Below, piece by piece: positions 1 through 5,430 of a stretch of DNA of 6,576 nt. Origin of the DNA: an uncultured Lachnospiraceae bacterium. Its GTDB lineage: Bacteria > Bacillota_A > Clostridia > Lachnospirales > Lachnospiraceae. Below the pieces are notes generated by a model, which was given only the letters and a program-made list of their open reading frames with translations, searched no databases and was not told the origin of the DNA. Location: the NCBI GenBank assembly GCA_946613735.1, contig CAMOFS010000091.1, positions 1-6,576 of the forward strand, read 5' to 3'. Numbering within the stretch: the first letter of the stretch is position 1; every line of letters starts with the position of its first letter. The translations under genes and the position numbers were made by a program.

Positions 1-426
1 CGGACCATGATCCCCGATGCGGACAAGCATCTCGATGAGCTGGTCGAGAAAAATGAGATGCAGGGCAAGATGTTTAAGATGGAGGACGATCCCAGGATCA
101 TTCCCATAGGGCATTTCATGAGAAAGTATTCCATTGATGAGCTGCCCCAGTTTTGGAATGTACTTAAGGGTGACATGTCCCTGGTTGGGACCAGGCCTCC
201 TACAGAGGACGAATTTGCCACCTATGAGTACCACCACAAGGCCAGACTTGGCATAAGGCCCGGACTTACGGGTATGTGGCAGGTCAGCGGCAGATCGGAC
301 ATCACCGATTTTGAAGAAGTGGTGGCCCTGGATACCGAATACATAATGCACTGGACCCTGGGACTTGACATAAAGATATTGTTTAAGACGATCGGCGTGG
401 TGCTCTCCGGAAAGGGATCAAAATGA
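1..426 (+). CDS. Sugar transferase (polyprenyl-phosphate hexose-1-phosphate transferase), C-terminal part
   Basis: This is the 3' end of a gene that begins before the window; the open frame runs from base 1 with no start needed. It should transfer a hexose-1-phosphate from a nucleotide sugar to undecaprenyl phosphate on the inner face of the membrane, the first step of a surface glycan. The 141 visible residues are the catalytic core of the bacterial sugar transferase family. They begin at the conserved R-T/S-M, then show DDPRI, the SIDELPQFWNVLKGDMSLVG block (its Asp-Glu, bases 136-141, corresponds to the catalytic dyad of PglC), GTRPP, RPGLTGMWQVSGR, and the usual ending LDIKILFKTIGVVL. Membrane segments would lie upstream and are not visible. 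The stop overlaps the next start by 4 bases (ATGA), so the two are probably translationally coupled. The exact sugar cannot be told from this part. Confidence 0.95.
   Translation, partial: RTMIPDADKHLDELVEKNEMQGKMFKMEDDPRIIPIGHFMRKYSIDELPQFWNVLKGDMSLVGTRPPTEDEFATYEYHHKARLGIRPGLTGMWQVSGRSDITDFEEVVALDTEYIMHWTLGLDIKILFKTIGVVLSGKGSK
411..417 (+). promoter_or_regulatory. Ribosome binding site for the glycosyltransferase
   Basis: AAAGGGA lies inside the end of the sugar transferase gene, 5 bases before the ATG at 423. It supports this start and fits coupled translation through the ATGA overlap. Confidence 0.7.
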
Positions 427-1760
427 GTCATAAGTTTTCCATCCTTATCCGGACAACTGCTACCAACGGCTCTTTTTTCAGAGATGCTTTGGAGTCTCTG
501 ATCGCGCAGACGCATCCCGGGTTTGAGATAATCGTTTTGGATGAAACAGATACCCAGGAGGTGCGCTTTATCTGTGAGGAGATGTTCGCGGGAGACGACA
601 GGATCATCTACCGTACCTTAAAGAACCGCCAGGGAATATCTTATGCATATAATATCGGGGTGCATTTTTCGTCCGGTGACTATGTGGTCATAATGGGGCA
701 GCACGACAGGATATCGGCGGACACTCTCGAAAGATTTGCCGCCACTGTGGATGCTGCGAAGGATGCGAAAGACAAAGCCGATATACTATATACGGATTAT
801 GATGAGCTCATCGGGATGAACAGGATGGATCCACATTTCCTTCCGGATTACAATGAGGAGCTTATAAGACATATTCCTTATATCAGTACACTGATTTGCT
901 TTAATCGTAATTTAATTTTAGATATCGGAGAGTTTAATGAGAATTTAACTTATTACCCGGTTTATGATTTTGTTTTCAGGGCAATAGAGGCAAAAAAGAG
1001 AATACTCCATCTGGCCAGCCTTTTATACCATGAGAGACAGAAAAGCTCCATAGGAGGAAAGCTCAGGCAGATGGAGGCCAGGCAGATCAGGGAGTACGGA
1101 GTGGTCATCGGTGCCCATCTTAAAAGGATGGGAGTTGATATAGAAACAAAGGGCGAAAATAAAAACAGGTTTATACAAATAGACTATGGCGCCCCATCCT
1201 ATAAAAACCACAGAGACGACTTTCTTTTCCTCAGGGATAACGGAGTCCGACCACTAAGAAAGAACTACATGCAGCAGATGTATGATGTCCTTTCCCAACC
1301 GGACGTGGGTATTGTGGGAGTCAGGTTTATCAGATATGACCTCACCAATGACAACTGTGGATATATATATGGAAGCGAGGGCATCGCTTACCCTGCCTGT
1401 TACGGTGAACCGGTCATGAGGCCGGGTTATTATGGGCGCGCAGTGATCCCGAGAGACGTGAGTATGGTAGATGCGGGATTTTGTATGATTGACGCTAAGC
1501 TTTACCGACATGTGGGAGGCTTCGGTGCCAACTTGGACGGCCGGGATATCATGCTTGATTTTTGCATGAAGACCAGAGAGGCTGGCAGGAGGATAGTATA
1601 TCTTCCTGATGTGACAGTGATAAGAAGCCCCGGCAAGACCACCAGCTCCCAGACATCCAACAGCCTTTTACTGGAGCGATGGCATGACGCACTGAAGGTG
1701 GGGGATCCATATTACAACAGGAATCTGCCCCTGGGGCTGTCCAACTATAAATTGTACTAG
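423..1760 (+). CDS. GT2-type glycosyltransferase with two degenerate domains
   Basis: 445 residues, no signal peptide or membrane segment, so probably cytoplasmic or peripheral, acting on the lipid-linked glycan begun by the upstream enzyme. Residues 3-206 follow the GT-A fold of family 2: FSILI, ALESLIAQTHPGFEIIVLDE, NRQGISYAYNIG, GDYVVIMGQHD, ILYTDYDEL, PHFLPDYNEELI and LLYHER. Residues 267-405 resemble the second half of the C-terminal GT2 domain seen in two-domain relatives (DVGIVGVRF, GYYGR, VDAGFCMIDAKLYRHVGGF, DFCMKTREAGRRIVYLP). Odd points: the metal-binding DxDD position reads GQHD (residues 92-95), the ED motif before Tyr-Asp reads PV (179-180), and the second domain lacks its nucleotide-binding front. 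These motif comparisons are from memory of the family. It may be an active but divergent enzyme, or a partner subunit without catalysis. The frame is intact throughout. Confidence 0.85.
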   Translation: MSHKFSILIRTTATNGSFFRDALESLIAQTHPGFEIIVLDETDTQEVRFICEEMFAGDDRIIYRTLKNRQGISYAYNIGVHFSSGDYVVIMGQHDRISADTLERFAATVDAAKDAKDKADILYTDYDELIGMNRMDPHFLPDYNEELIRHIPYISTLICFNRNLILDIGEFNENLTYYPVYDFVFRAIEAKKRILHLASLLYHERQKSSIGGKLRQMEARQIREYGVVIGAHLKRMGVDIETKGENKNRFIQIDYGAPSYKNHRDDFLFLRDNGVRPLRKNYMQQMYDVLSQPDVGIVGVRFIRYDLTNDNCGYIYGSEGIAYPACYGEPVMRPGYYGRAVIPRDVSMVDAGFCMIDAKLYRHVGGFGANLDGRDIMLDFCMKTREAGRRIVYLPDVTVIRSPGKTTSSQTSNSLLLERWHDALKVGDPYYNRNLPLGLSNYKLY

Positions 1761-1761
1761 A

Positions 1762-1835
1762 AAGATTCTTCGGGCTTCGCCCTCAGAATGACATCGCTGG
1801 GTGGTCTTGTCACTCTGAGCGAAGCGAAGAGTCTT
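1762..1835. repeat. REP/MITE-like imperfect inverted repeat
   Basis: The left arm (1762-1793, 32 bases) and right arm (1808-1835, 28 bases) are near reverse complements around a 14-base spacer. The arms form 27 pairs, one of them G-T, with one A/C mismatch. Two 2-base insertions in the left arm flank its CTTCG core (1775-1779). The right arm contains CTCTGAGCGAAGCGAAGAG, a sequence style I recall as a dispersed repeat in many unrelated bacterial genomes. It fills nearly all of the gap between the glycosyltransferase and the LCP gene, and would form a long hairpin in the transcript just before the LCP ribosome binding site. There is no T-run after it on the + strand, so it is not a standard terminator. 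Confidence 0.75.
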
Positions 1836-1842
1836 AAAAAAC

Positions 1843-1847
1843 AGGAG
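1843..1847 (+). promoter_or_regulatory. Ribosome binding site that sets the LCP start
   Basis: AGGAG sits 6 bases before the ATG at 1854. The in-frame ATG at 1788 lies inside the inverted repeat and has no such site, so the 22 extra residues it would add are not part of the protein. Confidence 0.8.
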
Positions 1848-1853
1848 AAACGT

Positions 1854-2942
1854 ATGGCAACCAAGAAAAAGAAGAAAAAGCTTACAAAAGCACAGGTGAA
1901 AAACAGGAACAGAAAGATCTTTCTGATCTCCGAGTTTATAGTACTGCTGCTGGTGCTTTTGGCGTTTTTTGCATGGCTCAAGCTGGGCAAGATCGACTGG
2001 GCCACCATTAAGAACATGAAGACAAACACCCTGGACGAGGAGACCAAGGTGGTGCTTTCCGGGTATACCACCCTTGCATTTTTCGGTGTGGATAACCGTA
2101 AGGTGGGCAACTACGATTCCGGCAACTCGGACAGCATCATGATAGCCTGTATCAACAATGATACCAAGGAGGTCAGGATAGTATCGGTCTACCGTGACAC
2201 CTTTTTGGATACCGGCGAGGGTAATCTCCACAAGTGTAATTATGCATACAACCACGGAGGTATCGAACAAGCCATGGAGATGCTCAACTCCAATCTGGAT
2301 CTGGATATCCAGGATTACGTGGCAGTGGACTTCAAGGCTTTGGCCGATGCGGTGGATGCTGTGGGTGGAATTGACTTAGAGGATGGCCTTACCGGTGAAG
2401 AAGCCGCCATCATGAACCAGTCTTATGTCAGCTATACTGCGGAAATAGTGGGCAAGGAAGGCAAAGAGGTTAAGCAGGGACAAAAGCATCTGGATGGGGT
2501 ACAGGCGCTTTCCTTCTGCAGGGTCAGATATACCAAGGGCGGCGACTTTGAACGTGCATCCCGTCAGCGTGAGGTCCTGGGGCTTTTGGCTGAAAAGATG
2601 AAGGCTGCATCCCTTACGGAGCTAAATAACCTGGTGGATGCTATACTTCCCGAGGTTTCTACCAGTCTTTATCCTTCGGAGGTATTTACTTTGGCTACAG
2701 CCATGCAGGACTATACCATAGTTGAGACCAGGGGCTTCCCCTTTGATATGAGGGGCGGCAAGTTTGGCAGTAAAGGAGATGTGGTGGTTCCCTGTACGCT
2801 GGAGAGTAATGTACAAAAATTGTACGAATACCTGTATGCGGACACTACTCATATTTCATCAAATGAGCTGAAATCCATAAGCGAATCAATAGTTACATAC
2901 ACAGGCTTTGATGAGGATGATGCCTTGGACTACGGCTATTAG
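1854..2942 (+). CDS. LytR-CpsA-Psr (LCP) family glycopolymer transferase
   Basis: LCP enzymes act outside the membrane and move a glycan from undecaprenyl pyrophosphate to peptidoglycan or a protein, releasing the lipid phosphate. The 362-residue protein has a Lys-rich cytoplasmic start (MATKKKKKK), one membrane helix at about residues 21-41, then the LCP domain at about 73-250. Family motifs visible are FGVDNR (77-82), SDSIMIACIN (92-101), VSVYRDT (110-116), CNYAYNHGG (128-136), LDGVQALSFCRVRYT (213-227) and GGDFERASRQREVL (229-242). These supply the Asp and Arg residues that bind the pyrophosphate. Cys128 and Cys222 lie beside the motifs; I recall Cys here in related clostridial proteins. 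An acidic tail ends at residue 362. Its place right after glycan synthesis genes suggests that it anchors their product. No promoter is obvious upstream, so it is probably read with the glycan operon through the inverted repeat. Confidence 0.93.
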   Translation: MATKKKKKKLTKAQVKNRNRKIFLISEFIVLLLVLLAFFAWLKLGKIDWATIKNMKTNTLDEETKVVLSGYTTLAFFGVDNRKVGNYDSGNSDSIMIACINNDTKEVRIVSVYRDTFLDTGEGNLHKCNYAYNHGGIEQAMEMLNSNLDLDIQDYVAVDFKALADAVDAVGGIDLEDGLTGEEAAIMNQSYVSYTAEIVGKEGKEVKQGQKHLDGVQALSFCRVRYTKGGDFERASRQREVLGLLAEKMKAASLTELNNLVDAILPEVSTSLYPSEVFTLATAMQDYTIVETRGFPFDMRGGKFGSKGDVVVPCTLESNVQKLYEYLYADTTHISSNELKSISESIVTYTGFDEDDALDYGY

Positions 2943-2967
2943 GCAGTTATCTGAGCCGATGTGGTTA

Positions 2968-2996
2968 TTGATTTTTTGAAATAATAGTTATAAAAT
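2968..2996 (+). promoter_or_regulatory. Possible sigma-A promoter before the acidic surface protein
   Basis: TTGATT (2968-2973) and TAAAAT (2991-2996) are 17 bases apart in a very A+T-rich stretch just after the LCP stop. TATAAA at 2989-2994 is an overlapping alternative. A+T-rich sequence gives such matches easily, so this is weak. Confidence 0.3.
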
Positions 2997-3008
2997 TATA
3001 AAACACTA

Positions 3009-3035
3009 TAAAGTTTCGGAAGAATCTGTCGATAA
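3009..3035 (+). promoter_or_regulatory. Candidate sigma-28/sigma-D promoter
   Basis: TAAA (3009-3012), a 15-base spacer, then GTCGATAA (3028-3035). The known sigma-28 (FliA/SigD) pattern is TAAA-N15-GCCGATAA, so 11 of 12 bases match at the exact spacing. It would start transcription near 3042, giving a leader of roughly 88 bases before the ATG at 3130. In Bacillus and some Clostridia this sigma factor drives flagellin, chemotaxis and autolysin genes, which fits a secreted protein target. Confidence 0.5.
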
Positions 3036-3078
3036 AAATGATAGGTTATACTTTGTCTATTTTTATGCAAAGAGACCG

Positions 3079-3096
3079 CGGCGTACGGATGCGCCG
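3079..3096 (+). other. Leader hairpin before the acidic surface protein
   Basis: CGGCGTA (3079-3085) can pair with TGCGCCG (3090-3096), one pair being G-U, around a CGGA tetraloop. It lies in the presumed 5' leader, 17 bases before the likely ribosome binding site. No T-run follows, so it is not a terminator. Its role is unknown; it might protect the message or affect translation. Confidence 0.35.
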
Positions 3097-3113
3097 GAAT
3101 CGTATCAGAAAGC

Positions 3114-3120
3114 AGGGAAG
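3114..3120 (+). promoter_or_regulatory. Ribosome binding site for the acidic surface protein
   Basis: AGGGAAG ends 9 bases before the ATG at 3130. The next in-frame ATG (3181) has no comparable site, so 3130 is preferred. The resulting N-terminal region before the signal sequence is unusually long. Confidence 0.6.
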
Positions 3121-3129
3121 CGATAACTG

Positions 3130-5319
3130 ATGGGAAAAAGGATTTGGAAGAAAGTTGCATATTATTCGCGCAAGTACGTGATGGTAAGGATACCTGCTAT
3201 CATCATTGTTACCTGTGCGATTTTTATTAGGCTCGTTGCTAAGTATCAGGCGAGGGTACAATGGTATCGCCGCGTGGCAGTGGCAACTGCAATGAGCCTT
3301 GTTTTGATGTCAGTGATCCCTATGAGCGGCATTACCCTTGCCGGCCCGGAGGATCAGGGTCAGGAGGATCAGGGTCAGGAGGATCAGGGACAGCCGGAGG
3401 CTGATGTTTATGAGCCTACAGAGGATGATTTCAGAAACGGCGGAATCGATGCGGAGATAGTAGCTACAACTGGTTCATACACAGATGTGGATGGAGTGGA
3501 GCATATCGAGGATATGTATGTTCTTCGTGTGACCAATCGCACACCCTATGACCTTATAGATGATCTTCAGATCAATATAGAAAACGGCCAGATCGCTTTT
3601 TTAGAGGCAGTGCCGGCCCCCGATCATCCTGAGGCTTCCGCTGATGTTGAACCCGAAACAGATGTAAATGATGCCCCCTTCACTCGGGTGTCACAGTATA
3701 CTCTTATAAAAGAGGATCTTCCCGGCAGCGTAGTTGAGGGAGAGTATTCCAGCTTTGATATTTATCTGGGACAGGCAGCAGAGCCTGAAGAGGATGCCGA
3801 GGAGGAAGCAACAACTGAGGCATTACAGGAGCCCCCTGTGGTCGACCAGGTACAGCCCGAGAATACGGAGGATGCTGAGCAGACAGATGCTGATGCAGAA
3901 GATACCGATAGTGATGAGCCTTCTGATGATACTACTATAGAGCCCGAGCCAATCGAGCCTCAGGAGACGCCTTCTGATACTGTGGAGGAGCCCTCTGTAA
4001 GCGACAGCGATGAGACGGATGCTGTAGATACTCCTTCAGAGGCACCTGCCGAGGCCGGTGAGCCTACAGCAGCACTTTCCGTAGTTGAAAACAGGGTTAT
4101 GTCAGTAGCTTTGGCCCCGGACGTAAACGCATCAGGAGAAGAAACTCCTGTTTATCCCGTAATCAAGGTTTATTTTGCATCTAATCTTACAGCTGAACCT
4201 CTTAAGTCCGTTGGCACAACAGAAGAGGACAGGATAGATGTGGCCAGCATCATCGGATCCGGCGTGGTGATCATGCCCCAGACGGAGACTGAGGAGGATG
4301 CTGTTTTGCAGACAGGTGATAATAATGTGCCTGTTACAAATGAAGTCGTGGCACCCGAAGAGCAGCCTGCGACGCCCGCTACACCTGATAATGCATCTGC
4401 ATCTGCGGCAGGAACCTGGGACGATAAGTCTGAAGCGCCTTCAGCTGTTACCGCCCCCGCCGTTGCGCCTGCATCCCAGGCAGCTGATACGGCAGAGCCT
4501 TCTTATGAGGAAGCGGAGCAGAGAGCAGAGGAGAGTGCCGATACTGAAGTTGAGACGGCAGGTGAGGCTGATACTGATGTGGTAGCCGGCGATGATGCTT
4601 CTTTTGTGGAAGCAGATGAGACCACAGAGGCTGAAGAGGATGCCGAGGATAAGGATGACCCCGAAGAGGAAGAAAAGAACCGTGTCAAAGCAATCGATGA
4701 GAATTCACGTCCGGATGATATCATAAGCGTGACCCTGCCTACTACCTTTGCTATTCCCATGTTCTCTGCAGGCAGTGAGATCGATGTTATGAGTGAGCCC
4801 ATCGTTGTGGAGAACCACAGCGACTTCCCTGTGGATGTGAACATCACCACAGTGGACATGAAGGTAGATCGTACTATGACCAGAGACGAGATCAAGAGTG
4901 TTGCTGTGGAGACGGGCAGCGATCGCGTGTATGATCTCGAGAAGGAAGCCAAGACCTGTCATCTTACATTGCAGGTGCTGATAGATGAGGTTAAGAATGT
5001 TTTCAATATTGAAGAGGGCGTGACAAAGGATCTTACCTCCTTTACCCTTGGTGGAAAGGATGATACAAAAAGTGCTGCATCCATAAGCCTTTATGGTGAG
5101 GCCACCTATGGACTTACCGGCAAGTGGGATGACGGCGACCTTAAGGTGAGCATTACTTTTGATTTCAGAAAGCATGGCGAGACTGAGGGGCAGGATGTCA
5201 CAGATACTGAGGAGCAAAATGCAGCCGGTGTAGAGGAGAATAGCTCCGCAGATGCCAAGAATGAAGACGACGTCATAAAAGAGGACGCCGTAATAGAAGA
5301 TGCTGTAAAAGAGGATTAA
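3130..5319 (+). CDS. Large acidic secreted protein of unknown function
   Basis: 729 residues; I do not recognise a named family. A basic start of about 48 residues, with a short hydrophobic patch (21-33), leads into a signal sequence (49-70) with a likely cut after LA (70-71). Next come three EDQGQ repeats (74-88) and a possibly folded segment (95-215, with VLRVTNRTPYDLIDDLQINIENG). An acidic Pro/Ser/Thr linker follows (216-312), then a second short ordered-looking segment (316-384) and another acidic linker (385-517). The C-terminal domain (529-681) begins ISVTLPTTFAI and has VVENHSDFPVDVNITTV, the look of beta-sandwich domains in clostridial surface proteins. The tail is charged and repetitive (KEDAVIEDAVKED). 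There is no LPXTG signal, C-terminal membrane helix or lipobox, so it is either released or held by non-covalent binding or the uncut N-terminus. It has its own putative promoter and a terminator after it, so it is probably a single-gene unit. Confidence 0.85.
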   Translation: MGKRIWKKVAYYSRKYVMVRIPAIIIVTCAIFIRLVAKYQARVQWYRRVAVATAMSLVLMSVIPMSGITLAGPEDQGQEDQGQEDQGQPEADVYEPTEDDFRNGGIDAEIVATTGSYTDVDGVEHIEDMYVLRVTNRTPYDLIDDLQINIENGQIAFLEAVPAPDHPEASADVEPETDVNDAPFTRVSQYTLIKEDLPGSVVEGEYSSFDIYLGQAAEPEEDAEEEATTEALQEPPVVDQVQPENTEDAEQTDADAEDTDSDEPSDDTTIEPEPIEPQETPSDTVEEPSVSDSDETDAVDTPSEAPAEAGEPTAALSVVENRVMSVALAPDVNASGEETPVYPVIKVYFASNLTAEPLKSVGTTEEDRIDVASIIGSGVVIMPQTETEEDAVLQTGDNNVPVTNEVVAPEEQPATPATPDNASASAAGTWDDKSEAPSAVTAPAVAPASQAADTAEPSYEEAEQRAEESADTEVETAGEADTDVVAGDDASFVEADETTEAEEDAEDKDDPEEEEKNRVKAIDENSRPDDIISVTLPTTFAIPMFSAGSEIDVMSEPIVVENHSDFPVDVNITTVDMKVDRTMTRDEIKSVAVETGSDRVYDLEKEAKTCHLTLQVLIDEVKNVFNIEEGVTKDLTSFTLGGKDDTKSAASISLYGEATYGLTGKWDDGDLKVSITFDFRKHGETEGQDVTDTEEQNAAGVEENSSADAKNEDDVIKEDAVIEDAVKED
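3349..3393 (+). repeat. Three 15-base tandem repeats (EDQGQ x3)
   Basis: Units at 3349-3363, 3364-3378 and 3379-3393. The first two are identical and the third differs by one silent base (T to A at 3390). They code residues 74-88, directly after the predicted signal peptide cut. The unit is a multiple of three, so copy number could change without breaking the frame. Confidence 0.9.
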
Positions 5320-5346
5320 TTCAAAAAATCGACAAATCTTTTTCAC

Positions 5347-5373
5347 AAAATGGACACATTTTTAAAGTATAGT
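5347..5373 (+). promoter_or_regulatory. Possible control region of htrA
   Basis: A dyad AAAATG-GACA-CATTTT (5347-5362) lies just before TATAGT (5368-5373), a fair -10 box. The best -35 match is TTCACA (5342-5347), but its spacing of 20 bases to TATAGT is too long for an unaided sigma-A promoter. That would fit a promoter needing an activator bound at or near the dyad. All of this is inferred from sequence alone. Confidence 0.35.
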
Positions 5374-5408
5374 AGTCATTGTAAAGAAGCAATGACTACT
5401 TTTTATTT
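5371..5408 (+). terminator. Intrinsic terminator after the acidic protein gene
   Basis: AGTAGTCATTG (5371-5381) and CAATGACTACT (5390-5400) form a perfect 11-base-pair stem with an 8-base loop. TTTTATTT follows at once. It lies 51 bases after the stop at 5319. Its left arm overlaps the possible -10 box of htrA, so a message starting there (near 5380) would lack most of the left arm and escape the terminator. Confidence 0.88.
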
Positions 5409-5417
5409 AAAGATCCC

Positions 5418-5424
5418 GGAGGTG
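5418..5424 (+). promoter_or_regulatory. Ribosome binding site for htrA
   Basis: GGAGGTG, a near-perfect Shine-Dalgarno sequence, sits 6 bases before the ATG at 5431 and fixes this start. Confidence 0.9.
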
Positions 5425-5430
5425 AAAAAC

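Noticed and set aside
1762..1835. Inverted repeat as an intrinsic terminator of the glycan operon
   Set aside because: No T-run follows the right arm on the + strand; an A-run follows instead. The long imperfect arms suit a REP/MITE element better.
1788..1853. In-frame upstream ATG extending the LCP protein by 22 residues
   Set aside because: It lies inside the inverted repeat with no ribosome binding site, while the ATG at 1854 has AGGAG 6 bases before it and begins a normal Lys-rich LCP N-terminus.
1668..2270. 200-residue open frame on the minus strand across the inverted repeat
   Set aside because: It spans the end of one clear gene, a repeat and the start of another, with no recognisable domain and no conserved motif.
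3047..3052. TATACT as a sigma-A -10 box
   Set aside because: No acceptable -35 lies 16-18 bases upstream, and the sigma-28 match just before it explains the region better.
3036..3129. Cyclic-di-GMP riboswitch in the leader of the acidic protein
   Set aside because: GCAAAG and a G+C hairpin are present, but the paired conserved blocks of that class (GGCAAACC and the closing GGUUACCG-type element) are not seen.
3208..3219. Cys29 of the acidic protein as a lipoprotein anchor
   Set aside because: The preceding residues read IVT rather than a lipobox ending in Gly, Ala or Ser, and a second hydrophobic signal follows.
4705..5346. 213-residue open frame on the minus strand
   Set aside because: It is antisense to the acidic protein. 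GAG/GAT codons read backwards give Leu and Ile, which explains its length and hydrophobic look. It has no family motifs.
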